From Icerya purchasi (lineage: Eukaryota > Arthropoda > Insecta > Hemiptera > Monophlebidae): DNA of 64,000 bases. Below, one piece after another: positions 43,601-55,553 of this stretch. The notes under the pieces were generated by a model that worked only from the letters and a program-made list of their open reading frames with translations, did no database searches and had not been told where the DNA came from. Numbering within the stretch: the first letter of the stretch is position 1; the number at the start of each line of letters is the position of its first letter. The position numbers were made by a program, and so were the translations under genes. The DNA lies in contig CM077115.1 of the NCBI GenBank assembly GCA_039619475.1, positions 139,326,172-139,390,171 of the forward strand, given 5' to 3'.

Positions 43601-45416
43601 AAGTTGAGAAAATATAATAAATGTTTTTATGGGCTTATTTTAAATTGTATATTTTAACAAAATACAAGGGGTAGAGTTCACACACTCATTGAAAATTTTA
43701 AGACACACCTGGCGGCAAATAAAAATAGTCGCATTTCGAAAATTGCCATTCCGATGCATCTATAGAATCAAAATATCGTCTCTAAGAAAACGAACCTTGC
43801 TCAGCCTCGATATAGAGTGGCGGTTTGCGGCGCTGCGCATACGGGGATAATCCGCTTAAATAGGTAACCCGACATGTCCGCTAGCAGAAAGGAGAGAAGT
43901 CTGCGTGACAGGTGTCTCGTTATTAGCCGATCGGATAAAATAATGAATAATGGTGAACGTAAATAGCAAAAGTTAAATAAACAACAATGAATTACGTTTG
44001 TTTAATGTTTGTCATTTATATTTACGATTATTTATTATTTTTGTCTCGGGAATTAATTAAAGGTTGCATGTATGCGCTACACACTGCCCGATATTTTCTA
44101 TTGAGACCTTACGGTATAAAATTTCAAATCCTCGGGTAAATTTTCTGATTCTATTTTTACCTCGCGTTAACCGCAGGGTGGTGACCTTCGTCAAGAACCG
44201 TAGTCATCGGTACAAGTTTCATTCGATCGAACATTAATGAATCAATATAGATATGACGGACAAAACATAGAGTAGTACAAGAAATGTATGAAAAAATAGG
44301 CGACTACAACATTTGGACGGAGTTGAAAATGCGAGGGAGAAACAATGAGCGATAATCGGAAGAAGACGACGTAGGGAACGCAAAATGGATAAGAGTACGG
44401 TGAAGTAAAGAGAAGTCGTAAATTGAATGAAGAAATCATGACGAAAAGAGAAAGTTCGGATGATCAAAGTTTCTTTCGAAAATCGTTAATTTGTTTTAGA
44501 AAAAAAAAAAAAAGAAAAAACCGATCCGTCGGTATTTTTGTGAGAATCGCAGTAAACTATCCTGAGAATGATAAGGGTATCAACGGGAGGGCGCAGAGTA
44601 TAAGAAAAATGAAATTATCAGAAAAAAACAAAAACAAGGGTAAACTTATGCACTATGAAGTATAAAAAGGTTAAAAAGCCAAAAAAAAAAAAACTCGGGT
44701 ATAAAATTTACCGGACCCAGAATAGATTCACGACTTACATTCTATAAGAGGAATTTATATTGCGCGAAATTAATTATTACCGGAAATTTGTGCATTTGGT
44801 CCGACCAAATATAGTCTGGCTGTTGAATCAGCACTTACCTTTAAGTTCCTCCGTGCGTACATTAATTTCCAAAAAGAGCTGCATGCGTCAAGAATGTTGA
44901 GAACCGCTCCCCTACTCCGGAGAAACATCTCAAGTATTTCTGTACGCTATGACGTGTTTTTTTTCACTATTTAGTGTGTCGAAATTATTCTCATTCGTAC
45001 GCGAGCAAGTTGAAAGAATTCGTTTTTAAGGCTAACCTTCGCTGGCAAGTCGAAATGAAAATTAGTTAATAGATTTCCATATTTTTCAATATTCATCAGG
45101 TATGACTGGATTAATGGCCGTTTCGGTTTTCATTTATTTTTAAATTCCATCCAGCATTTCTAATGGCTTCGTGGCCGCGTATTTGTTTTTTTAAAATATG
45201 TTTTGGTTTCTGTTTTTTTCTTTTTCTTTCTAGAAAAAACTTTTTAATCGCTTAGAATCGCTTAGAATCGCTTGGAATCGGCGAAAAGATAAATCTCACT
45301 TGTTTTGTCACGTAGTGATGGCTTCTCAAAAATAATACCGAAGCCGTTAACGGAAAGAAGTTCACAATGGTTTAATTAAATAATATCAAAATCACAATTA
45401 ACCACGAATACTTTTG
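43601..45416. other. Intron sequence without recognised genes
   Basis: 43690-43940 is less AT-rich than its surroundings but has no recognised domain or repeat match. The minus-strand open frames near 44234-44467 have the composition of the LINE tails but no diagnostic motif. Three CGCTTAGAATC-type repeats occur at about 45250-45280. Confidence 0.35.
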
Positions 45417-45639
45417 GCGTATTGCAGTAGCGGGTCGTGACAAGTAAATCTGGGGAGCTCTAATGTAAAATTACAATAATTTAAAAAGTGTAATGACATA
45501 AACTTATCTTGCTTTTTTGTCTACATTTTAAACTAAATAAAACTGGTTTAATGCATTCAAGTTCTGATTTAATTTAAAAAAAAGATGTGAATGCATTTTG
45601 TATTTAGATTGAAATTTATTAAATAATATTTTCTAATCT

Positions 45640-46180
45640 TTTCCTTATATAATGTACAATCCTTTGCGTTGAGTTTCACTGTTGACGTGTCCACAAAAAA
45701 AAAAAAAAAAAAAATTACATGTGGCATAATTTTGTGAAATAAAGTAAGCCAAAATATAAAATCCGGGTCTTCTAAGGTTCTTCGTAAACTATATATGTTT
45801 CCTTGCATGTAATATTTTTATTACATTTTTCTTCTAGTTCTTTGAAATATTCTATTAATTTTTCTCGGTTTTCGAAAACAATATTCACTGTACGCATATT
45901 ATAGTTCCAACGTGTATTCTAGGTAATTTACGATTTACAATTTCTTGCAGTACATCACATCTATGAGCAGAATTTGAAAAAAAGCTTGCTACAGCGGACA
46001 AATTTGAAAAAAAGATTTTAATTTTAGAATCCTGGCTTGTTGCTTTTTGCATAATTAAATTCAACTGGTGCGCATAACAATGAATAAAATGACAGTATTT
46101 ATATTTTTGTTTTATCTTCGCCTATACGCCATTTGTAGAACCGCTCATTATGCTCCATCGTAAGTTTAAGTAATTAGCTT
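45640..46180 (-). pseudogene. hAT transposase fragment of the zinc-finger MYM type-1-like lineage
   Basis: On the minus strand the sequence reads IMSGSTNGV, KIKQKYKYCHFIHCYAHQLN and LIMQKATSQDSKIKIFF, then LSAVASFFSNSAHRCDVLQE and later TVNIVFENREKLIEYFKELE. It closes near 45740 with PDFIFWLTLFHKIMPHV. The CYAHQLNL block is the hAT C/H motif, and the FHKIMPHV block is typical of domesticated and mobile ZMYM1-like transposases. The N-terminal zinc fingers and C-terminal dimerisation region are missing. Several stops and frame changes make it inactive. Its position inside the older element fits its origin. Confidence 0.75.
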
Positions 46181-46595
46181 AAAAAAGGTTAGTCTCTCCG
46201 ATATAAATTATATCTAATTCAGTTTCTAAAATGTTGAACGTTTGAAAAATCACCGTGTAAAGCAAGTGTCGACAAAAAGCAGTGCTTCTTGCATTCAAAA
46301 GTAACAAAATCCAGATCGCAAAATGTATTATTTAAAGAAGAAAAGCAAGGATAGAAATAGAACAAAAAAACAGCAAATTAAAACAGTGCGCTTCACCGGA
46401 TAAACGGACGACGCAGCGCGCGACGCCGATCTATTGTTAAAACTAGTGATGAGCGATATATCGGTATCGGTTATTTTTCACCGGTTAGTTGAAAATCACT
46501 GTCACTACCGGTGATCAAACGGTTACGTTAGCAGCTATCAGTTATTTTAAAACAACAGTAATTATACGTTTACTCAGTGAAAAGTGGTGGTTCCA

Positions 46596-46780
46596 GTGAA
46601 TTCTTTACCGGTGATAATTTTCTTCCCGGTGAATTCTTTACCGGTGATAATTTTCTTCCCGGTGAATTCTTTACCGGTGATAATTTTCTTCCCGGTGAAT
46701 TCTTTACCGGTGATAATTTTCTTCCCGGTGAATTCTTTACCGGTGATAATTTCCTTACCGGTGAATCGTTTTCTTCCGAT
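46596..46780. repeat. Subterminal 33-bp tandem repeats with ACCGGT palindromes
   Basis: About five copies of a 33-bp unit beginning GAATTCTTTACCGGTGATAA and ending TTTTCTTCCCGGT. The last copies diverge. Additional ACCGGT/CCGGTG motifs occur in the left end (46480-46515) and at the right end near 50215-50230. Such subterminal repeats are known transposase-binding sites in some hAT elements; that role here is inferred. Confidence 0.85.
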
Positions 46781-47257
46781 GATTATTTACTTACTGATTA
46801 TTCTGAAATTAACTGATAATCATAAGTTAAGATACGTTTTCTTACTGATTTAAATTCCCTAAACGTGTTAGGTCAGCGTAATAAATGCAAACTGTTCGCT
46901 TCTATCAACTAAATTAGATCACAGTTATTTGCATAAATATTTTATGTTCTGCAAGGCGTATAATATTGCATAATTAAGAAAGTATACTTGCAATTGTACG
47001 TTCAATAAATTTATATAAAAAAATTGTTTGTTTTCATATTTCATTTAATTAATTTATATCGGTAGTGTAATACTTTTTTTGGTTAAGTTATGTTATGTTC
47101 GTTATTTTTATTTTTTAATGATACTAATATAGTTTTTTATAAAATTTATACATTGGTTAATTTAAGAAATACGTTTATAGTTTTTAAGTGTTAATTGTAA
47201 ATAATAAGACATTTATATAAATTATATGTATGTACAATAGCTTTTAAAAGTGGCATT

Positions 47258-49107
47258 ATGTCGGAAAAATTAAAGCGACAAAAATTTAGTGAAATATGGA
47301 ATTTTTTCACAATTGTTGATGAAAAAAATTATTCTGCCGCATGCAATATATGTAAAAAGAAATTATCGTATAAAACAACAAATTCGAATTTAAAGAAACA
47401 TTTAATTTCTAATCACCCTACTGTGTCCCTAAAAGAAAGAAATATAGAAAATCAACCAATAACTACACAATTGGTAGAGTCCGTGGAATCAAGTCCTGAA
47501 ACTGCTACAAACGTGAAGGTTAAAAATCAGTGCCAGATCACTCACTATCTTCCAAAAAAGTTAAACATTTTTGATAACAAAATTGTTAATGATAATTTAT
47601 TACGATTATTCATCGAAGATTTCCAACCTTCTAGTGTAGTTGAAGATACTGGTTTTAGAAAATTTGTTGAATCTTTAAATCCTACTTACAAACTTCCAAA
47701 TAGACACACCATATCGAGAACCTTAATTCCAAGTATATACGAAGAATGTGTATTAAAGTGTAAAGAGATGGTAAAGATGTGTAAAAAAATTTGTATTACG
47801 ACAGACTGCTGGACATCTATCAATACAGAAAAATACATTGCAATAACAGGACATTTTATAGATGATTTATTTAATATGAATTCAATTTTATTAGACTGTA
47901 CGGTAATCCATGGTCAACATACAAGTGTAAATTTAGCAAAAGAAATTAAGAAAATTGTAACAGAATGGAATATAGAAAATAAAATAATATTAGCAGTTTC
48001 TGATAATGCAGCTAATATAAAGAATGCAATTTCAACAGAACTTAATTGGAAACACTTTGGATGTTTTGCGCATTCATTAAACTTGGTTGTTGATAATGCA
48101 TTAGATGCAATAGAAATTTCATTGTTGCTTACAAAAATTAAAAAAACAATATCCCACTTCAAAAAAAGTTCGTTATCAAATGAAAAACTAATAAAATATC
48201 AAGAACAAACAGGGAAATCTGCAATGAAATTGTTACAAGATGTTCCTACTAGATGGAACTCGACTTATTATATGTTACAACGATTTAATGAATTGGAAAA
48301 TGCGATTAAAAGTACAATAGCTATTCTTGATAATGATATTCCCATTTTAACCACGCAAGAATGGAAAATAAGTAACGAATTATGTCAAGTTCTCAAACCT
48401 TTTGAAAAAGTTACTAAAGTAATAAGTGGCGAAAATTATACATCAGGTTCATTTGTAATACCTTTAGTTAATGGTCTTTTTGAAGTTTGTCAAAGTTTAA
48501 AAAAAAAAAATTTTGATAATACTGTACAAGAAACAGTTTTGACGTTAGAGAAACAACTACATTTTAGGTTTGATAATATTGAAAATAGCAATACTTTATC
48601 TATTGAAACTTTTCTTGATCCAAGATTTAAAATGGAGCTTTTAACAATTCACAGTGTGCTGAAACTGTAAAAAAAAATGTGATTGCAGCTACAATTTTAA
48701 AAATAAATGAGTTGGAGGCGGAAAGGGAAAAAAATAAACCATCAATTATTGAACAGTCAGATGATGAAGATGATACGTGCATATGGATTGCACTAAAAAC
48801 AAACTGTGCTAAAGTACAAAAGAGTGGTACATCCAATTCACACGCGATTATTGAAGTGCAGAGATATTTAGAAGAAAATATACTAGCGAGACAAGAAAAT
48901 CTATTAGAATGGTGGCGAAATCATTCATACAATTATCCCCATTTAAGTCTGGTTGTGAAAGAGAAATGTTGTGTTTTGGCTACTTCTGTACCATGTGAAC
49001 GACTTTTTTCAAAAGCAGGACTGGTTCTTTCGGAGCGTAGAAATCGGCTTAGTTCTTCGAAAGTTAGACAACTTTTATTTTTAAATGCAAATTTGAAGTA
49101 TGTATAA
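47258..49107 (+). pseudogene. hAT transposase with N-terminal BED zinc finger, one frameshift
   Basis: Cut-and-paste transposase of about 615 residues in two overlapping frames. It starts at ATG 47258. The BED-type finger (residues about 30-55) reads CNICKKKLSYKTTNSNLKKH. The catalytic core has TTDCWTSINTEKYIA (first Asp), LAVSDNAANI (second Asp), CFAHSLNLVVDNAL and PTRWNSTYYMLQRF. After a single-base frame change near 48650-48670 (the frame stops at 48670) the sequence resumes as ETVKKNVIAATILK. It ends with the hAT dimerisation region PCERLFSKAGLVLSERRNRL, which contains the catalytic Glu, and SSSKVRQLLFLNANL, with stop at 49105-49107. The length and order fit complete hAT transposases such as ZBED-type ones. 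The A-run at 48670-48678 is a plausible slippage site, so a sequencing error is possible. Confidence 0.93.
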
Positions 49108-50260
49108 AATTAATATCATGTTTTACTTCATTTATCATGTAGAACTGTTTTTTTTGTATATATATATTTTTTTTTTTTTGACAAATTTTACTGTAAGTAG
49201 AGAACCATTTTTTTTTTTAATATTTTTATAACAATACCTATTTTAAACGTAAATAACGTTTTCTTAATTTAAATCTGTTTATTATTTTTTAAATTTTATT
49301 TGATAACTTTTTGGTTATTTTAACCTGAAGTTTTATAATAGAAGTTAATCACTTTCATGAAATATTAGTTTTATTATACTCGTAGCGTTTAATGTTGCGA
49401 TTATAGAACTTTATTAAATTTTTTGTTTTGAAATAAGTGTATATATAGCTATAAATGTCAGAATCTAACATATTTCACTCATTTCTCAATATCTATAAAC
49501 TGTCAACTAATGAATGTAAAATTTGAAAAGTAGGGATATCAATTTTATTGCAATAGACATTTAATGATAAAAGATTTTATTTGTGTTTATATGAGGAAAA
49601 GGGGGAGTAACTAACTGAATGTACCAATTTTAACTGTTAGTAATGAGTACATTTTTTGAGAAAAAAAAATATTTATAATTCATTACTGTACGTTCAAAGA
49701 AAAGTAAATAATGACGATTTCAATAATTATTGTTAAGAAAAATAAATTTGTTAAAAAAAGGTAAGGTTGTATAAATAAACATCTACTTGCACTTCACCTT
49801 CTATTATACTTTACATCATTCATCATTACTATTGTTTTCTGTAATAATTTTTAACTTCAATAGCATTATTTCTCTTGCTTTGAATTAAATTATCGTTCTA
49901 ACTTTACTTTTTTTAATACAATTATAAATATAATTTTAAATGTACTTACAATTTAAGTGGAAAAAAGAGTAAAATAAAAATAAGTTATTTAGGACTGTGG
50001 ATAATATAAATCAGTGAGACAGTGAATTACATAAAAATTAGTACATATTTTTTATATTTAGAACAAATATATATATATATATATATATACATTTATATAT
50101 ATATAACTATATTTCAGCTTATTGGCATAAAAAATGTTAATATCAAATAAATATTACATACATAGTGAAAATAACTGGTCACCGTTAAGAATCACCGTTA
50201 GTTTGAAATCACTGTAACCGGTATACCGGCTACTCAAAAATAACCGTTAAGCTCATCACT
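49108..50260. other. 3' non-coding part of the hAT transposon
   Basis: AT-rich with a TA run (50069-50090). It ends with CCGGTATACCGG (50218-50229), a palindrome near the right terminus. Confidence 0.7.
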
Positions 50261-50757
50261 AGTTAAAACCGGCTATAATCACGTGTAAAATTGACGAGGG
50301 CTCACTTTTCGAGAGCCCTCAGACGCCTTTAAGTTACGCTCGGGAAACTTCGGCTATATTCGTTTTTCGTGTGTATTTTATATGCGGCTTGGAGGCTCAA
50401 ATATTCTGAGCCCACGTACTATATTATTGGTTGTTAATATCATGTGATCAAAAAATCAGCTGTTAACGACCTTGACGGTATACTACACTACGAGTAGATC
50501 GTACAGTTCCAGCGCAGTAAGCATGAACCCGACAACTGTTATCGGATGTTTCAGCTGTTCGTTTAACAAATCGCGCAAAATACTTATTTTGCAATTATTT
50601 TTAAAATGCACTCTTGCAAAAAAAATTATTTTGAAATAAAAAAATTCGTAACACTGATTTGTTTTCTTGAAGTAATTAAATATTATGTATTTTTTGAAAA
50701 CACACAGGGAGGCTCGCGCCCTTGAGCCCCCTAGGACGAGCCGCCCCTGGCGTATTG

Positions 50758-52073
50758 TTAAAATAATATAAAATTATAAATGCAATAATAAAAATTCCAA
50801 GACCGAATATTAAATAAACTATTCTAAAAATTTCGGAGAAGAAATATTCCCTTATCTTTGATGCCCCGGCATATGGAAAAGAAAAAAAAGAGCTAGTAAA
50901 GACAAATTTAGTTTATCGGTTGGAATCTGGAATGCTAATATATTATTTTTCTCTAACCGAAGGTGGCGGCGGGTACATTTTCAAGCACGTTCATTTATAT
51001 ATTCAATCATAAATATTAATTTTTACTTTTGTAAAAATTTCGGCATTCATATTAAATTAAAATTACCCAGATACGAATAGTAAATGTATTACGATTTAAA
51101 ATACAAAAAATATAAAAAAGTCAAAAACACCGACTATACACCTAGCTTTAAACTAATTAGTCGTTGTGTTTTTATATATTTCTTTTTTTTTTCGTATTTT
51201 AAACTTAATCATAATATACATTGTGTAATTCCGAAAATGTGTGTCTATTCTAAAGGCAAAATAACAACGAAATGTGCTGGTTTTTCTTATTTTTTTTTAA
51301 TGAAACATTCGCACCTAATGACCTTTGAAGTTTTGCATTGTAATTTGAAACGATGCTTTTCTTCTTCCTAATTGTTATTCAGGTGATGACAGGGGGAATT
51401 TTTTTCTGCGGATTTTTATGTCTCGGCTATATAGAGCGCACCTTAAAGCGCGCTCAACTGGTAAATTAATGGTGTTTTGAAAATCGAGGAGTCTTGCTCC
51501 TTTGCGTATCCCCTTTAAGTCTTCCAAAGTACGCTATAACCGTCTCTAATCCACATTCTACATAGCCTTATTTCGACCACTGATGTTCTAGGCCTTTTCG
51601 TTCTTTTTATTTTTCCGCATTTAGAGCGGAACGCCACACTTCTGATTACCTGTTGCCGGTTATTAAGAGGATTAACGCGATGCAGCCTTTCCCATGCTTA
51701 CGAACTTTGAATAATTTCATGTGGATTACAACTAAACTTTCCGCTGACTGGTTAATATAATTAATCGTTAAGTTGTCTGCTAATCGCGTGTTGTACCTTC
51801 TTTTTCTTTTTTTTATAACCTTCTTTACCCATTTCGTTATACATATATTCCTGCGTATAGTTTTGCTTGAATTTTAAGCTTCTATCGTTGTTCTTGTAAA
51901 GTTGTTTAGCGCGCTCGGGTTTATGACACATGTGCATAATATTTTTTGCATTACAGTGCGGATTTTGTTTACAATTTGTAAAACTTTTATTAAATTATTA
52001 GTGTTCTGTGAGTTATTTGTTGATAAGTACTAGCCCGTGGCAGACCTGAATAACAAATATATATATATATATA
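50758..52073. other. Intron sequence without recognised features
   Basis: The + strand open frame 51084-51371 has no recognisable domain. A TA run precedes the next repeat. Confidence 0.35.
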
Positions 52074-52492
52074 TTAATTACAACGTAATTCTTAGGCTGT
52101 CCCAAAAAAATGACCCAATTTTATGTTACGCAAAATGTTCCAAAAAAATGTCCCAATTTTATGTAATGCAAAATGTCCCAAAAAAATGTCCCAATTTTAT
52201 GTGACGTTTGTTATATTTTATACGATTTTTATTATTGTTATTTAAAAAGTGTCACAACTTTATGTAACGAAATATGTAACGAAAAATGTAATGAAACAAT
52301 ATCTTAATTTTATGTAATGAAAGTTAAATGTTAGGATAGGATTTGTGATTATATTTTGTTTTTCTGTTTGTGTTGATGCCAGTAAGAATTACGTTGTAAA
52401 TTTTGATCATTTTATACAAAGTATAGAAGAGAAAGAGACATAAATAAAAGTAAGAGCGGTGCGCCCCTTGCGAGGCCAAAATGGCCGAGTTT
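52074..52492 (-). mobile_element. Small TA-flanked repeat, copy 2, reversed
   Basis: The reverse complement of copy 1 (19314-19686): TTAATTACAACGTAATTCTT at its start, several AAAAAATGTCCCAATTTTAT units, an internal GTAAGAATTACGTTGTAAAT, and an end in GGCCAAAATGGCCGAGTTT. It is flanked by TA runs on both sides. Confidence 0.75.
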
Positions 52493-52926
52493 ATATATAT
52501 ACATATACATGGGTATATGTAAATATGACCAGATAATGAAATTGCAAAGTATATGAATCGTGCAATGCCGCTGTAAAATTCGCGAAGTGTGCAAAATTAC
52601 TTCTGCTTGTTTCCCCTGAACTCGTTTTTTTTTTGTTTTTTGAAAAAAATTTTGAATTCTTAAAACAAAAATATTTTCCCGAACAGAGTTTATGAAATGT
52701 ACTCGCTATTTCATGTATTATGCGATTTGTGTGATTTCGTTCCCTCGCTTACTGATTCTATTTTTTGTGTTATCTGCCATTAGTGCTTTTAAATAATAAA
52801 AAATGTAAGTATTTCTACTTCAGTTTAGTTTCACGAATTGCGTACAACAAACATGGAAGAGCAAAAGCCATTAGTTCGTGAACTGTCTGAAATTTTGCAT
52901 ATTTCACCAATTGTACAACAGTAATT

Positions 52927-53193
52927 TAGGTAGCGCGGCAGCCGCCTAGCGGTAAAGGTGCTTGGTTACTAAATCCAGAAGTTACAAATACGAGACGCTT
53001 GTCTCGTTTCAGATATATACCTAATCTGAAATTAAATTTTGGTTATAGCAGAGAGATTTGAGAAAGTAAAGGCTGCCGAGAAAAGGGGTCTGGTCTCCTA
53101 TCCTCATTAGTGTTGTTGGGCATTATGCACTGTAAACCCTAACTTCATAATCCCCTAACGCTCTGTTAAGGATATGGTACAAAAAAAAAAAAA
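52927..53193 (+). mobile_element. SINE family 2, full-length candidate with A-tail
   Basis: The tRNA-like head GCAGCCGCCTAGCGGTAAAG (A-box-like) and GTTACAAATACGAG (B-box-like) are followed by a body with AGATATATACCTAATCTGAA and CATTATGCACTGTAAACCCT. The A-run is at 53180-53193. Related partial copies are at 40317-40500 (reverse) and perhaps 35310. Confidence 0.6.
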
Positions 53194-53271
53194 GTTATAC
53201 AATTTATGAAGTGAATAAAACCGGAAAACATTTTGTTTGATATGTGCATAAATATACACACATATATATAT

Positions 53272-54379
53272 TGTTAAGAATTAGTTATTTCCCTGTTCCG
53301 GTGCCATTTGTTAAGAATTAGTTCTCTTCTTTAGTGCCTGTTCTTAGGTGACATTTGTGACTAATTCGTTATTTCCCTGTTCTTTGGCAACATTTGTAAC
53401 TGACCACTTTCTTCGATGATATTAAAAGAAAATGTAAAAAAATAAACGAAAATAAAAGTTCCGGGCGCCAACGTTACTTCTGGGTGTAACGTAACCGTTA
53501 GCTCGTTCGGGAAGAGCTTTAGGCCTTCCTAAGGTTTTAACGAAAAAAGAAAGGTCTCCGCGGCGGAGATGTCACGAAAACGTGTCCTTGCAACTAAATA
53601 ACAAAAATTCTTCGTAAGACGAGCAAATCGAATTATATTTGATTTAAAAAAAACATATATAAACTGACCACCAAAGAAAACGCCAACGAATATTCGAATC
53701 GGTACTATCTGCCTTAAGCGGCTAAAGCAGTGGAAAAAAATATAAATTTTGCCTCGAAGGGCGCGTAGCTGTGAAAAATACAAAACGAACGTGCCCACGG
53801 GCCAAAGCAGTCGAGATCTGCCTGCGACGAGCAGCAAGCGAGAACTGATCGGCCCGAATTCACAGAGAATTCGACCACGATCTTATTGCACGGCCATTTT
53901 GCCTAATAATAAAAAATATATATATATAAAAATGAATACGCCACCGATTTTTCTAGAACATTCTCAAAATCGGTGGAACGGCGGGTACCCTGCGTCGGTT
54001 CTTTCGGGTTCTAAGAAAAAAAACTTCTCACGCCTCGACGTAGCTCGAATCGCATCTCCGACGCACACAACGCCAGATCGGACAAACATCGGACGAACCA
54101 CCCTCATATAATTAAGACACACATATGCACGGATCGCCAAATTGGCGCCGTGCACATTGGCAATTCCCACGAAATTTGTCGATCCAGCATTACGGTCGGA
54201 GAATGCTCAGTTTGCACGTTGCCCGAAGAAACCGGAGAAATAGAAATCGGAAGCCTGAGAAACTGTCAAAATGCGGAGAAATGAGGAATTTAGAATTTGG
54301 AAAAGAGTAATCATTATCATTTTTTAATTCGGTACAGCGTGAAAAAATATCGAAAGTCATGGCGGCCGAATCCGTCACA
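53272..54379 (-). mobile_element. Solo LTR of a Ty3/gypsy-like element, about 1.1 kb
   Basis: On the minus strand it begins TGTGACGGATTCGGCCGCC at 54379 and ends CTAATTCTTAACA at 53272, giving TGT...ACA termini. Both sides are TA repeats. No coding domain. The 3' portion contains a TTGGCGCCCGGAAC motif (53467-53480) and further related motifs at about 40-bp spacing down to 53285. The start resembles that of the neighbouring LTR (TGATACGGATTCGG), so the families are related. Confidence 0.7.
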
Positions 54380-54393
54380 ATATATATATATAT

Positions 54394-55219
54394 TGATACG
54401 GATTCGGTACTTGCAGCGCTATCTTTTAACGATGTCCGAGTTAGAAAATATTCTCTGAAATATCATTAATTCACGATCTCTCGGACATCGTTCTTTTTAG
54501 CCGTCGCTTTGCCTTGTCAAGTATGCTTACTCGGCCAAAACCGAAAATCCCGTGCCTGTTCGTTCGATCAGTTGCACCGGGATGATACTGCACTAGTGTC
54601 TGTGTAGTAGTTGTGGTCGAGGGCTAAGGCAGTGACATGTGCTTGCGGCGAAAGCGCGCATCCGAACAGTGTGGCGAATGACATTGAGCGAGCGGAGATT
54701 TTTAATGTATCCCGCCAAAAGTCAGGCAGGGCAGTAAGTGCGGTGATCGACGCAGAAGTATTCTTCTAGAAACTTCTGCGTAGCCTTTATCGCCGTAGCA
54801 CGGAACACATTGTTCGTTCGCTTATATTTCTGGTCGCCGTAGTCGTAATTGATAGTTACCACGTTATTTTTTTTTGTTCGTTCATCTAGTCGATCGATAC
54901 CGTTTTTTCGCGCGTTACGAAGAGCGCCATGCGGTGAAGTTAACCTTTTTTTTTGGATATCATTTATGTGCCGCGTAAAAAATTACACGTGTTTTAAAAG
55001 CCTAATGCTCGTTATTTTTTATCTTCATCTCCGTGTGACTGGCTTACGGAAGAGAAAGACATCGAAGGGAAAAGTCAGGATTTGTGACTCTAGCTGCCCG
55101 GAAGCAGGGACTTAGAAAAGTTAAAGAATTTGTTACACTGGCGAGCCCGAACTGCTAAAGAAAAGTCAATTTGTAACACGGGCACCCGAAATCAGGGACG
55201 CAATAGTCAATTTGTAATA
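54394..55219 (+). repeat. 5' LTR, 826 bp
   Basis: Starts TGATACGGATTCGGTACTTG, ends CAATTTGTAATA. Read side by side it is identical to 60535-61360, at a constant offset of 6141. Its last 140 bp hold three primer-site-like motifs (55081, 55129, 55170), and a fourth straddles its end (55211). Confidence 0.9.
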
Positions 55220-55220
55220 C

Positions 55221-55236
55221 TGGCGCATCCGAACTG
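55221..55236 (+). other. Candidate primer-binding site
   Basis: TGGCGCATCCGAACTG one base after the 5' LTR end, where minus-strand synthesis would be primed by a tRNA 3' end. It is chosen over similar upstream motifs because those are also present in the 3' LTR copy. Confidence 0.55.
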
Positions 55237-55553
55237 AGGGACTCGAAGTGGACCCGGAAAAGAAAAATATTCAATTTCGATAGAAGAAACACAGCGAAGG
55301 AAACAGCCAAGCTGCAACAACAGATAAGCTTTTAAAGTTTTATTGTCTCCCCGCGGCCTACTTCTTTAGGGTGTATTATACCTATTTTGTTTACGTATTT
55401 ACGTTAAATTTTTTATGAAATGTTATTATCTGACATATAAATCGTTTTTGTTTTTTTTTTGGTTCGTAGTGATTATCGTATTATTAATATTATTTGTCTG
55501 TAGATAAGCCCAATTACGTAATTTTATCTCGTGCATATACCCTGCCTGAGAAA

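Larger units (their letters stand above)
46444..50261 (+). mobile_element. Nearly intact hAT transposon (3.8 kb)
   Basis: Terminal inverted repeats: TAGTGATGAGCGATATATCG at the left, TAGTGATGAGCTTAACGG at the reversed right. A perfect 8-bp target duplication GTTAAAAC lies at 46436-46443 and 50262-50269. It contains a BED-finger transposase gene (47258-49107), an array of 33-bp palindromic repeats near the left end and about 1.15 kb of AT-rich sequence downstream. It lies inside an older hAT element. Confidence 0.95.
45425..50749. mobile_element. Older hAT element (zinc-finger MYM-like type), split by a younger hAT
   Basis: The left end CAGTAGCGGGTCGTGAC and the reverse of the right end CAGGGGCGGCTCGTCC are hAT-style terminal inverted repeats. 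Both are flanked by the 8-bp duplication GCGTATTG (45417-45424 and 50750-50757). Without the younger insertion (46444-50261 plus one 8-bp copy) it is about 1.5 kb, so it was already internally deleted. It carries a decayed transposase fragment on the minus strand. Confidence 0.85.

Noticed and set aside
46577..46853. Two overlapping repetitive peptides (FFTGDNFLPGE and SLPVIIFFPVN types)
   Set aside because: Both are translations of the 33-bp subterminal repeats of the hAT element, upstream of its real transposase start at 47258.
54849..55115. An 88-codon frame repeated identically at 60990-61256
   Set aside because: It lies wholly in the two LTRs and has no recognised domain. The identity is explained by LTR duplication.
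55137..55155. An earlier LTR end at TTGTTACA with primer site TGGCGAGCCCGAAC
   Set aside because: This gives canonical TG...CA ends, but the 3' copy stays identical for another 82 bp and then meets TA flank, so the LTR must end at 55219/61360.
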